Part shown: one piece after another, positions 24,255-35,048 of the stretch
Position numbering within the stretch: the first letter of the stretch is position 1
Layout of the letters: each line of letters starts with the position of its first letter
Source of the DNA: Metellina segmentata
Lineage: Eukaryota; Arthropoda; Arachnida; Araneae; Tetragnathidae
NCBI GenBank assembly: GCA_947359465.1
Contig: OX375881.1
Coordinates: 74,981,914-75,045,913, forward strand
Direction: 5' to 3'
DNA: 64,000 nucleotides
Made by a program: the position numbers and the translations under genes
The notes under the pieces: generated by a model
The model's database searches: none
What the model saw: only the letters and a program-made list of their open reading frames with translations
What the model was told of the DNA's origin: nothing

Positions 24255-24475
24255 TTACAGAAGAGCAACCGCCTGCGGTAATGCAGGAGTAACACCTGCG
24301 ACGTAGCGAGCTGCGCACTTTTTCAAACACACCCGCCATGTCTCGGACGGCACCGACAGCAACAGAAATCCAAGCAACTAGGTCCTAGTCGGAGTCGATG
24401 GGGTTTTCGTAGACGAGACTTTTCAAATGTCCTCACAGGAAAAAGTCCATACAGGAGAGATCGGGTGAGCGTGTC
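24255..24475 (-). pseudogene. DUF4817-type mariner transposase, 3' part
   Basis: The minus strand reads SPDLSCMDFFL then a stop where Trp is expected, GHLKSLVYENPIDSD, another stop where Glu is expected, DLVAWISVAVGAVRDMAGV and FEKVRSSLRRRC. This aligns with the last 85 residues of the 15216 protein. The third catalytic Asp (CMDFF) is retained. Confidence 0.82.
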
Positions 24476-24489
24476 AGCCTAGATGTGGG

Positions 24490-25400
24490 CCCACCTCGAC
24501 ACAGGCGCCTCAATCCTATGATAGGACTTTACGCAAGTCCAACTTGATTGGCTAATCGGATCACATGACCTAGATACGTATGTCAATAAGGTTTATAGTT
24601 GTTGGCGATTTATCTCTTCCTTTCTGCTTTCTTATTTTCTTTTCAGATCCATGGCTATGGGTGGGTAGAGGTGGGAGCCGAAAATTGTATCCTTTTATAA
24701 AAAAGTTAATAATTATATAAGTTAGTGTTTTATGTATGCTTTTTGTTACATCAGAATGGTCCTAAGCCAGCGGTGGATACGACACCATCATCCTAAAGCA
24801 AAGGGGACGGCAGAGGGGCGGAAAAATATCAGTTGGTAGTGAGTTCAGGAGTGGTTCTTAGATTATTTATGTAAAATCAACGGAAGCTTGGAAAAATATA
24901 AAAAGGGTATTAAAAATTGGGAAAAGTAAATTAGAATGAAAAGGAATTAAATTTGAATTTTTTAAAAATAATTTGGAGGATCTAAAAAATTTTCCGCCAG
25001 CTGGGTTCGAACTGGGGTAGTCATCCTCCGCTGCCGACGCTAATCTGAATGTGGGTGACTTTAGCCGTTAGGCCATCGTTGCTTCACGAAAAGAAGCTCT
25101 TTAAAGTATAAGTACCCTTTAATATAAGTTTGCAAGAAATAGTACTAACAACAACCATACAACATATATATGAAAATGAGGAGCAAATCAGAGTCAACTT
25201 GTCGGACACTTACGCTGAGGCGCTAGTGTATGTATTGTATTTCTACGAAACAACGCGCATATTCAAAATCAAATGGTTACTGCAACAATCAGATTGGCGA
25301 GATATCCAAGTGAAGCCAAGCCCGTGAAACTAGCCAATCAAGTTGGACTTGCGTGGTACTATCATGAGATTGAGACGCTTCTCCTCGACCAATCCATCGA
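24490..25400. mobile_element. Inverted-repeat-bounded insertion with a tRNA-like segment
   Basis: 24503-24560 (GCGCCTCAATCCTATGATAG, then CGCAAGTCCAACTTGATTGG) is repeated inverted at 25331-25381. Between them is AT-rich DNA plus a tRNA-like segment. It could be a MITE-like element or two opposed copies of one repeat. Confidence 0.5.
24999..25086 (-). repeat. tRNA-like (SINE head or tRNA pseudogene)
   Basis: On the minus strand an A-box-like TGGCCTAACGGC and a B-box-like AGTTCGAACCC lie about 55 bases apart, ending in GGTTCGAA-type T-arm sequence. The 5' and 3' ends do not form an acceptor stem, so it is not called as a tRNA gene. Confidence 0.45.
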
Positions 25401-25556
25401 CCTGGGAATTTAGCGTCTAAGTGAAGGTTGTGAAGACTACGAAGACAGATTAGTGAATATTGGACGATTTTGCCTTGGTTGGGGTGGTGGAATACGACTA
25501 GGCAATGCATTTTGATTAGAAACTGGGGGAATCGATGGTGGGAGATGTGGAGGTTG

Positions 25557-26190
25557 TCAGTAGTACGAAGTCGTAAGAGTTGTGAAAGGTTGTTGAAGTG
25601 GCTGTGGAAAGGTCTGTGGTTGTGGCTGAAATGGCGTTGATTGGCTCTGTTGCTGGAACTGAGAAGTAGATTGTGTTACGTAACCTTGATAGGGAGGAGC
25701 TGCAACCTTTTGTTTCTTCATATTAGCAATGACCCGAAGAACCTCCATTAGAAATTGAAGGCATTCATTGCTATCAAAATTCTCTGTATGCGGCAACAGA
25801 CTGTGATAGAAGGACATTTGGGAGTTTGGTTTCTCATGTGTTTTTTCCAATGCCATTAAAGTTTCAAATCTATTTCGTCTATTTTTTTATATTTCCTTCG
25901 TGGTTGAATATTGGAAAGAGCTTTTTCCTCTTTACCAGTTGTTAGGCCTATTTCATGTTCTGTGTTCTCAGGAGGTTGTTGCCTAGAACCATCGGTCTCA
26001 TCCTTGTTATTCTATGATGAAACTCTTTGTCGTCTCTGCTTTTACGTATAATTTTTTTAAGTTCGTCGTTAAATAGGTACTTTCTTTTTTTGCTAGATTA
26101 TGAGCCACTAGTTTTGTTTTCTTTAGCCCTTTTTTCAGCTCTGGAAAAGGCGTCACGTAGATGTTTCCAACGTTTAATCGCTTCCTCACC
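25557..26190 (-). pseudogene. Harbinger MADF/BESS-type accessory protein remnant
   Basis: PIF/Harbinger transposons usually carry a second gene with a DNA-binding Myb/MADF domain. Here the minus strand has an acceptor (TTCTTTTTTAG at 26190) followed by EEAIKRWKHLRDAFSRAEKR, the core of a MADF domain, then a stop. At 25557-25856 lies SFYHSLLPHTENFDSNECLQ, a BESS-like motif, followed by a Gln/Pro-rich tail. In between, DELKKIIRKSRDDKEF and several stops indicate decay. Confidence 0.6.
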
Positions 26191-26264
26191 TAAAAAAGAA
26201 AAACATTAAGAGTACCGTCTACAATAGCTACGTAAAAAAATGTAACAATAATTATTTTCGTTTT

Positions 26265-26540
26265 TCAGATATCTAGCAAGTGGATGTACTTTCACTGACC
26301 TTCATTATTCCTTCATAGTATGAATCTCAACAGCAAGCAAGAGTGATAGTTAGAGATGTTTGTCAAGCACTGTGTGGAATGTTATGCAAAGCTTGTGCAT
26401 ACCTGCCATTACAAAAGAAATGTAGGAATCAGTAGCAAATGGATTTGAACATACAGCAAACTTTCCCCATTGCATAGGATCAGCAGATGGGAAACATGTC
26501 CGCATTGTAGTCCAACAGAAAGTGGATCAATGTAATTTAA
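26265..26540 (+). pseudogene. Harbinger transposase, middle part (inverted)
   Basis: The plus strand reads RYLASGCTFTDLHYSF, then IVRDVCQALCGMLCKA, then FEHTANFPHCIGSADGKHVR in shifting frames. GSADGKHVRI is the block around the first catalytic Asp of HARBI1-like (DDE_Tnp_4) nucleases, with Ala-to-Ser type changes from the usual GAIDGKHV. It is opposite in orientation to the N-terminal part at 26656-26907, which should directly precede it. Confidence 0.72.
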
Positions 26541-26655
26541 TTATAAAGAATACTATTTCATTGCTGTTATTTAATTAATTAATTATTTAATTGTATTTAT
26601 TTTACTCGATGTCATTTAATAATTTCTAACTTATAAATTTCAAAAGTTATTTTAC

Positions 26656-26907
26656 TTACGGCAGTGTTATTGCCAGCATTTCTACAGGCTGAATACAATT
26701 CTTCATTTTGGTATTTTTGCGCTGAATTGTATCTTTTAACCGCCGATGCAGTCCGTGAAAGGAAGTCCTCGACATTCTGAAGTAATTGAAGAATTTCATG
26801 TCATCCTTCCTCAACTGTTCAAACAACGTGTAGAAAGCTCTAACCTCCTCTCTTACTTCAATAATTGGATGAACCCAAATTATTCGAATTTTTCTTTTCC
26901 TCTTCAT
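26656..26907 (-). pseudogene. Harbinger transposase, N-terminal part
   Basis: The minus strand reads MKRKRKIRIIWVHPIIEVRE, then FYTLFEQLRKDDMKFFNYFR, MSRTSFHGLHRRLKDTI and MRNC-like MKNCIQPVEMLAITLP, the standard N-terminal region of HARBI1-like transposases. It stops where RYLASG would continue; that continuation is found on the plus strand at 26265. Confidence 0.8.
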
Positions 26908-27142
26908 TCGACGACGGAATTACAATAAAGCCAGAATTTCCTCTCTGTTCATTTCAAACTACACTCATCAATGAATGATTTAAGTAACACAGTTAAACTA
27001 AAGTAAATTGATTTGATGATGAAACTACACTGCCAACAGTCAGCTGACTCGTACGACGGCGACAGAGATTTTAGAGCTCGATTTCTGTGAGCGGCGACAG
27101 TCAATTCTCCGCGACGGAAAAAACCGCTGTGTGTGTAACCGG

Positions 27143-27631
27143 CGTTAAGGTGCATTCATCAGTGAATAACATGTGCACTAAAATCAGGCTGTGCTGCTAG
27201 CTGTTGCAAAACCAACGTGCAAACTTGACACGTAGCGCATAATCTGCAGGTATCAAGGCTGGCACTTTCTGTGCATAAGTAGGGGTGTAATCTTTAGTAC
27301 AGTACTACTCGCCAAACAATCGAGTGGGGCACATTTACGGCATGGAAAACTTACGAGTGCTAATATCCGGACGATCTTCCACTCTTTGCAGAATGTCCTC
27401 TACACCTTGTGGCGCGCGCACACTCTTGCCACGCCCTGTAACATGCATGCCGGTGACAAAGGATCCCGTTTCGCACAGGCACCGATGCAAACGATCGAAC
27501 ATTTTTCGGTCTGGCACGTGTCTTCTCGGGAAACGCTGCCTGTACAGTGCTTTGGCTTCCAGAGCATTACCAATCGCAAGACCATAAATAAAATGCACGT
27601 CCGCTTTTTCCTGATTACTGTACGTCGCCAT
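27143..27631 (-). pseudogene. DUF4817-type mariner transposase, 5' part
   Basis: From Met at 27631 the minus strand reads SNQEKADVHFIYGLAIGNAL, the same N-terminal domain as the 15216 transposase, then the CETGSF and GRGKSVRAP linker. After stops and shifts it continues through QKVPALIPADYALRVKFARW to LFTDEC, the first catalytic Asp. It breaks off near 27140, where the Harbinger-type sequence begins. Confidence 0.83.
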
Positions 27632-27776
27632 GCCTTCTGAAATCCACGGTAGAAATTATGTGTAAGAAAACTCGCGCTTTATACTTTCCATTACAGCGCC
27701 TTCTAGCGGTTTACCACTTGCTCTTCGCCCATGCATTGTCTGATGAAAATTGCTTGTTTAGATGTTTTCTATCACC

Positions 27777-27778
<2 letters not shown>

Positions 27779-27838
<60 letters not shown>
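27779..27838. repeat. (TA)n microsatellite
   Basis: About 30 TA units at the right end of the split mariner. Confidence 0.95.
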
Positions 27839-27841
<3 letters not shown>

Positions 27842-28121
27842 CAAAAATCCAGAGATCAGTCCCCTAACATCCCACTTTCACCTTTAAACTCAAGCCCCCT
27901 CAATATTTTGACCTCCCACGAAGACTTTCCCTTTCAAATCGCCTGTCTAAGATAAAATTACTCCTTTGTTTCTATCGACTTCAACCAGTAAAATTTTATG
28001 CTGGATCCCCTAATCCAATAGTCTTTTTTAATTCTTATTCCTCTCGTGAGTTCATTCTGAACTAAGCACTTTTTTCATGAGCCCCTTGGAATAGGGAGCA
28101 CTCAGATCCGTTCCAGACATC

Positions 28122-28876
28122 GATAAAAAGGAATCACAAATTAATATCTTTAGAACAACTTTTTCCCGACATCTTTTATTTTGTTTTACTTCGCTGTTGT
28201 CTTTTTTTTTTAATATTTATTATTTTAATTAATTGTGTTTCTTTTTCGTCACACTCAACACAAGCACAAAGTATTCGATTTAAAGTGGCAGGTAAGTCAG
28301 ATAAAAGCAAATTTTAAGTGAAATTATGCTATTATTGGAAGAATAATACCGTTATTGAAATAATAAAAAAGTTTAAAAAATCCGAGGTAGAACTTTTCAA
28401 ACATTAAAAAATTCTTTGTCATAATAACAGGAGAAAATTTCGAAATTTCACAATATCGCATGCCGAATGCAAGAGGGCCCCAAGTAGGAAATATTGTTTT
28501 GTTGACTATGAGTGCGAGAGCACTCGCCAAAAATCGTCGTTTTTATTAATTTAGTTGAACATGAAAGGAACTTAAGAAATGAAATATTCCAAATTTCCTA
28601 CAAAATCATATTTTAAAGTAGAAACCCTAATGTCACCTTTCGTCATTTTGTAGCTTTGTCATACAGCAAGGGTACGATGTATCTGAAATGTATTACATGA
28701 ATTGATATGCATGTGTAGAATTTGTTTCCAAATTAAGTGGTAGAAATTATAAAGATGGCGAAAGGTGTTAAAGTATTATTTTATTCTACGATAAACGTAA
28801 GTCATTATATATTTTGATCATCTTTTCAATCTAGGGTAAACCAATTCAAACCGAGTAGGGTCGGGTATTTTGCTAG
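28122..28876 (+). mobile_element. 5'-truncated Helitron
   Basis: Homologous to the 3' part of the element that follows, starting at ATAAAAAGGAATCACAAATT and ending ACCGAGTAGGGTCGGGTATT then TTGCTAG. The terminal hairpin ACCGA/TCGGGT and the CTAG end are present; the 5' end is missing. It has only two units of the internal AATAATGCCGTTATT-type repeat. Confidence 0.8.
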
Positions 28877-30605
28877 TCTATATAAATAAGAATGGTATGT
28901 TTGTTTGTACATTGAATATTTTCTACCCATTTCAAGTTTTCTATCCGTTTTGAACCCTTCTGAAGCCAAATCCACATCTTGTGCGTTTGGTGTCTGTCAT
29001 GTCTGTATGTTGTATGCGCCCTATACACGTCCACAAGGTTTAATATATTTTGATGGAACTTTGCATTCAATGAGTACTTATCTTCATTTAGTGAGAGAAC
29101 TTAGTTGCGAAAGTCTGTCCGTCTTTATGTTGTATATTCGATTTTGCGTTTGTGTGCTTGTGTAAGCATCACATGAATTTCATTCCATATATTTGATTAC
29201 AATGTGTTTGATTTTATACATTATTTATTAGTTTAGGGAATGCAGTGTTAAAAAAGTATTTATTGTTATATTTAGATGAGTTTCATGCTAAAACACCTGA
29301 GTAAGTATACTTAAATCGACCATAATTTGGTAATTTGGAAAAAATGGAATGTATATTGGGTATTACGATTACTTTGATTTGCTTTACCTCAATTTGATTT
29401 ACCTTGATTTGCTTACAATCTGAAAAACCATGTATTTTTCAAATTTTTTTTTTATGATGGAATTTAAGCTTTGGTAATACATAATTTATTTCGAGTCTTA
29501 TATTTGTTCTTTGGTGTAATGTAAACGATTTCCGAATATTTGGGACAGACGATATTTTTCAACGAACGGGAACTAAACGGAAACTCGTGTTCCTGTTGCT
29601 CTGAATTAATTTCGCATTTCTAAATTTTGTGAACTTTTTAGTTGTATGTTGTGGAAATTGCAAGATCAAGAGATAAAAAGGAATCATAAATTAATATCTT
29701 TAGAACAACTTTTTCCCGACATCGTTTTTTTGTGTTTTATTTCGCTGTTTACTGTTTTAAACATTTATTATTTTAACCAATTGGTGTTTCTTTTTCATCA
29801 CACACAACGCCACCACAAAGTATTCGTCCAAAAGTGGTAGGTAAGTCAGAATAAATCAAGTTGTGAGTGTAACTATGCCATTGTTGAAAGATTAATACCG
29901 TTATTGAAAGAATAATGCCGTTATTCAAAGAATATTGCCGTTATTCAAAGAATAATGCCGTTATTGAAAGAATAATGTCGTTATTGAGAGAATAATGCCT
30001 TTATTTAAAAAAAAATGCAGTTATTGAAATAATAATACAGTTATTGAAATAATAATACTGTTATTGAAAGAATAATGCCGTTATTGAAAGAATAATAATG
30101 ATTAAATAATCCGAACTAGAACTTTTCAAACATTAAAAAATTCGTTGTAATAATGACAGGAGAAGATTGCAAAATTTCACAATGTCACATACCGGATGCA
30201 AGAGTGCCACAGGTAAAAAAAATATTGTTTTGTTGACTATGAGTGCAAGAGCACTCGCCGTAAATCGTAATTTTTATTAATTGAACTGAACATCAAAATA
30301 ACTTAAGAAAGGGAATTCCAAATCTCCCACAAAATCGTCTTTTGTAATAGTAACCTCAGTGTCACATTTCGTCATTTTGTAGCTTTGTCATACAACAAAG
30401 GTGCGATGTATGTGAAAAGTATTACATGAATGGATATACATGTGTAGGATTTGTGTCCAAAGTAAGTTGTAGAAATTATAAATATGGCGAAAGGTATTCA
30501 AATTAATTTTTATGCTACAAAAAACATAAGTCTTTATATATTTTGATTATCTCTTCAATTTAGAGTAAACCTAGTCAAACCGAGTAAGGTCGGGTGTTTT
30601 GCTAG
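28877..30605 (+). mobile_element. Full-length non-autonomous Helitron
   Basis: Starts TCTATATAAATAAGAATGGT directly after the CTAG of the preceding copy and ends GTCGGGTGTTTTGCTAG, followed by T. The 3' hairpin (ACCGAGTAAGGTCGGGT) lies a few bases before CTAG. There is no terminal inverted repeat and no target duplication, as expected for rolling-circle elements. It carries a minisatellite at 29876-30100 and no Rep/helicase gene; the small frames near its 5' end recur in other copies but show no domain. Confidence 0.85.
29876..30100 (+). repeat. 19-20-bp minisatellite inside the Helitron
   Basis: About eleven copies of AATAATGCCGTTATTGAAAG. Each unit contains the palindrome AATAA..TTATT. The same array with different copy number is in the elements at 37649 and 55870. 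Confidence 0.9.
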
Positions 30606-31265
30606 TTGTAAATAAGAATTCAGTAGTTTTACTTACTTTTATTTTTACTCCTTTTGGAAAAAAATTCGTCGGTTTTGATAGGGTACAGTTCGATTTTAAA
30701 TATCGTTCATCAATTTTTTTTATCGACGATTACGAAAGATTCCATAGTTTTTTTGTCCACATTTTCCTCAGAAAGAAAAGTATTAAGAATTATCTTTGAA
30801 AATCTGAAAAAATATCTGTGGAAGGTTCAGATTACTACAAGCGATTTCACATTTTCTCAGGAGTTCATTGTAAGCGTTTAAAATAACATTAGTTAAATAG
30901 GAGTTCAGTCGGGACCAGTGAAAATGTTCACTAGAACCGAAAATTCGCTACATCCCGGTCCACTATAGCCGGATTCAACTGAAAACATTGTTTGTTTTAA
31001 CATACGAGAAAAACCCAGAATAAGTTTGAAATAAATTTTAGTATACATCTAAATGTTAGGCCTATCAGCCAATCAGCAAAACAACTCGTGTCAATCTTTT
31101 AATAACATATATTGAGAAAATACTGTATAGTTGACTATAATAAGCAACTGTAGTTAAAAGGAAAAACACGTTCTCTCAAATAAATTAAAATTATTCTGAT
31201 AGTAAAAGATACTATATAATGGTAAATGTTTAAAAGAGGGCTTTCTTCGTGAAAGGGAGTTTGAA
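30606..31265. other. Unannotated AT-rich DNA
   Basis: No recognised feature; overlapping 66- and 75-codon frames at 30.6-30.9 kb are Phe/Lys-rich and unsupported. Confidence 0.45.
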
Positions 31266-31269
31266 AACG

Positions 31270-32200
31270 AATCTCTACTATTATAAAAGGAAGAGTTTGT
31301 TTGTTTGTTTATATACACGTTCCTGACGAATCTATGGCACTTACAATAATGGAACTTAGCACACAGGTTGTCCGAATTTTTTGTGATTTTTGTGCGAAGC
31401 CTGAATTTTGAAATTCAATCTAGAACATTTTGAAATGAATTTAATGGTATTTAATGTTATTGTTTTCCTTAGAACGGCTTACAAAAAAAAGAGTCTAAAA
31501 TTATTTTTTCCATGTTTTCGTTTGAACGCTTTCAGCCGAAGAACAAAGCAAATAAAAAGTTTTAAACTGGAGTTATGTGTTCTTTTTTCTATCTCCTAAA
31601 CCGTTTAACATAGAGTAAAAATTTCAGCGGATTTGAAATCTGCGGAAAATTTCACATGAGATCGATACCTAAAAATAGGATTTTCTTTAAATAAATAATT
31701 TTAAAATTATAACTTTTATATTTTTTTGCAAAACGAACCTTCGTTTGATTCAAGATACAAAAAATCAGATTCTATTTCGAGGGCTCAAACGGTTCCACAG
31801 TAAAGGAAAGCTAAACAAATAAAAATAATTTTGACTGGCGTCGTTTAGTTTTTTTTTCTAAAATCGGAATCGTTAAAGATAGATTAAGAATTTCAATGAA
31901 TTTAAAATCTGCGGAAAATTTTACACCAGATAGACATCTTATACATTTTATTTTCTTTTAATAAATAATTTTTCAATTAAATATTTATATTTTCGAAAAG
32001 AGATTGGGACGTCAAGCAGATTGAATCTCTTCGCAAGTCGAATTTGGCCACATTTGACAATGAGCGTTGCCCGTGGTGGTTGTTATCGATTGGATAACCA
32101 TTCCTCCCTTAGATTCCCATTTGGTTGCTTCGCAAACCAAATGGGATTTCGTAGCAATCAGCCAGGTTTATTTTGAAATCGAAATTTTATTCGAACGTTT
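31270..32200 (+). mobile_element. Possible degraded Helitron-like element
   Basis: Begins TCTCTACTATTATAAAAGGA then AGAGTTTGTTTGTTTGT, resembling rolling-circle 5' ends. It has two diverged internal copies (31600-31690 and 31880-31970, sharing AAATCTGCGGAAAATTT). Near its end is a perfect hairpin at 32115-32146. A CTRR terminus was not identified, so this is tentative. Confidence 0.35.
32115..32146. repeat. Perfect 12-bp hairpin
   Basis: TCCCATTTGGTT and AACCAAATGGGA enclose the 8-base loop GCTTCGCA. Confidence 0.75.
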
Positions 32201-34200
32201 TTTGACATGATAACGTTTGACTAAATATCAAAAATCAAAGGTCTCTTGTTGTACCAAAATAAAACAACATAAAAAGGAAATGGATTTTAATTTAATACCC
32301 ATGATGTATCGTAAGTGCAATTGATGGATAGAGTACATATCTGTAATGTGAATAATACTTAAAATCTGCGCTACATTCCGTTCCCTACATTCCGCAAGGA
32401 ATTCGTTAAGCTGTTTCGTGTATTTTGGGAAATGAATAGCATGTTTGAGTAGCTGAATATCTAGAGCTACAAGGAAAGTTAGACCTGGATAAAAATTATA
32501 TTGTAAGAGAGTGTGATACACGTACGTAGAATTTCTTCTGGAGTCCGTAATCTACAAAGCATCTGTCTGCATGACACTGTTTTATCATTGAATGGAGTCA
32601 ATTTAGAACTGGATGAAGTCCTAGATTCCAGCTCATCGACTGTATTGCTTGCTATTCAAGACTATTTTCAATACGTTACTGTAACTTCGCAAGATGCCCC
32701 AAAGTTCCATGAAATATATTCATTCTTTTATGTACTGAACCTGTGCAAACATCCAAAGGTTCACTAAACAGTCATACATACTTTTGAATTTGACCTTAAA
32801 TAGTTTCTGTTTGTACGGAAAATGTTTAAAATTTCATGAAGACACGTCCAGATCAGTTGGTATATAAACAAAGATACACAAAAATTGCGGAAACCATTGA
32901 TCTTTAAAACGACACGAAGCAGATGAATTGGAAAGGATCGGAAGCATTTCCTCAACGAAATTTTCAAAAATTACGGAAACCATAGATCTTTAAAACGACA
33001 CGAAGCAGATGAATTGGAATGAATCGGAAGCATTTCCTCAACAAAATTTTCACTTTCTTTATATAGATTCGGATATTGATACAATAAGGCACGACATAAT
33101 GCAGCTATGTGATAGTAAAGAACAAACGAATAAATCAAAAGTCGCCTGAGCAGAATGACAAATTTCACGAATAAAGACGGAAGAAATGTGTCGAAGAAAA
33201 AGCTTATCTTACACTAGAAGTCTCTTCTGAGTGCAGGAAACGTTTCAATAGCAGATAACGTTATTCCTAATGCCAATGAATCCTGGCGCCACTATAAAAT
33301 GTCTATGAGACCATGGAATTTGTTGAACGACCTCACGAAACTGTTGGTCAGCATATATAGGTTTTGAAGGATCTTTGAAATGAGCATGGTTCGTCACTGA
33401 AAGCTGAAATGCTAAAGAAAACTTATTATTCCAGACAATACGGAAATGTCTACCGTTTATTCTGAAAGAATGTAATAAATTATTCATGCCGATGTGAGAA
33501 TGACGCCCATTTCCGAGTTAATATATCTATAACAACCCTTGATATTTGAAAGTTCCATTCTTACCTCCCCTGAGAATTGTAAGTGGATCAAGTTCGATTC
33601 CTCCTTGAGAGAATTTCTCACCTCTCTGTCAGAAATAATATTCATTGTGTGTATGTCCATTACTTAACGTTGTCTTGTGTTTGGCACAGAGTGGCCAAAC
33701 ATGGCCCTTGTTCCATTAAACTCAAACCAACCATCTGATTTATCACATCATTAGTTAGATAGTCATTGAATATGAACCAAATAAATTCCCTTTATTAATT
33801 TTACTAGGCAAACATTAAAGAGAAGTCTAGAAAGGACAACAATGACGGATTTTACTAAATTGTGACTGATTTTCACCTTTTATTACGACATTTCTGCGAA
33901 TAGTGAAATAATCATGATTGATTAGTTGTTAATTAACGTCGCATTGGTGCAACATAACGGGCTACTAAAATAATTCCGAAAAATCTATAAATCTATTAAA
34001 TAATCCGAGTGAGGTTGCCGAAAGACACATGCAGTCCTTTTCTACAAAACCGTCAGCAAGTTGACGTGTTATAACAATTAAAAAATTCTAATCCACATTT
34101 TATCCACGTTATATTTTAATATCTTTTCGCTCAACTATTTGTCATTTGTCAGAGACATAGCCCCCGCTAAATTTCTTTACTTTTTTCTTTTTTAATTAAA
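32200..34200. other. Unannotated DNA with a short tandem duplication
   Basis: Segments 32886-32964 and 32972-33055 are near-identical direct repeats (AAACCAT.GATCTTTAAAAC, GACACGAAGCAGATGAATTG). Several minus-strand frames (for example 33245-33487, 80 codons, and 32228-32521, 97 codons) have fairly complex composition but match no family I recognise. They could be remnants of an unknown element. Confidence 0.4.
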
Positions 34201-34202
34201 AA

Positions 34203-35016
34203 AAATCTCACCAATGCAATCTCACGCACGTGACGTTAGCTATAATTTTTTCCAAAATTTAAGTTTAAAAAAGGAAAATCGTCAATATTGTAGATAGGTT
34301 TATAAGCGTACGCGTGAGATTATTTAGGTCAGATGGCACTTTAACTGAAGAGGCATGCCATAAAGTGCCATTGTAGTTATAATCTAGAACATGCAATTAT
34401 ATCGATTGTGGGATCTTACCAACTTAACAACTAGACTGATTCAATCACAATATTATTGAACAGTAAAATCGTTCTTCTGTGTCGCTCTAAGGTCATCCTT
34501 TTGCAACAAGACTGCTAATTAGACCCATTGAAAAATTCGAGAAACCGTGAGATGTAAACAAAGAATATGATTGTTCGAATCTGGCATTTGAATTTAGCAT
34601 TCTCTCAGTATACAAAATCTCACCAATGCAATCTCACGCACGTGACGTTAGCTATAATTTTTTCCAAAATTTAAGTTTAAAAAAGGAAAATCGTCAATAT
34701 TGTAGATAGGTTTATAAGCGTACGCGTGAGATTATTTAGGTCAGATGGCACTTTAACTGAAGAGGCATGCCATAAAGTGCCATTGTAGTTATAATCTAGA
34801 ACATGCAATTATATCGATTGTGGGATCTTACCAACTTAACAACTAGACTGATTCAATCACAATATTATTGAACAGTAAAATCGTTCTTCTGTGTCGCTCT
34901 AAGGTCATCCTTTTGCAACAAGACTGCTAATTAGACCCATTGAAAAATTCGAGAAACCGTGAGATGTAAACAAAGAATATGATTGTTCGAATCTGGCATT
35001 TGAATTTAGCATTCTC
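34203..35016 (+). repeat. 411-bp direct tandem duplication
   Basis: Two almost identical copies, 34203-34605 and 34614-35016, differ by about one indel. Each includes inverted repeats AATCTCACGC/GCGTGAGATT and ATGGCACTTTA/TAAAGTGCCAT. The second copy ends about 30 bases before the left end of the DD41D mariner. Confidence 0.9.
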
Positions 35017-35048
35017 AGCCAGGAGCTATGAAAGAGATGTTAAGTATA

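Larger units (their letters stand above)
24058..27778 (-). mobile_element. mariner element split by later insertions
   Basis: The left TIR (CAGGGTGTTTTGTAACTCAT at 24058, continuing to about 24170) is inverted at 27690-27776. Shared blocks include GGTGATAGAAAA, CAATTTTCA and ACCGCTAG. The right tip is replaced by a (TA)n run. The minus strand encodes a transposase related to that at 15216-16290: its 5' part lies at 27143-27631 and its 3' part at 24255-24475. About 2.66 kb of foreign sequence sits between them, and roughly 350 bases of the original core are missing. Confidence 0.82.

Noticed and set aside
24999..25086. Functional tRNA gene
   Set aside because: A-box and B-box-like motifs only; no acceptor stem and no clear anticodon arm.
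28873..29165. Opposed open frames at the Helitron 5' end, also at 37627-37955
   Set aside because: They recur because the element is repeated; no transposase or other domain can be seen.
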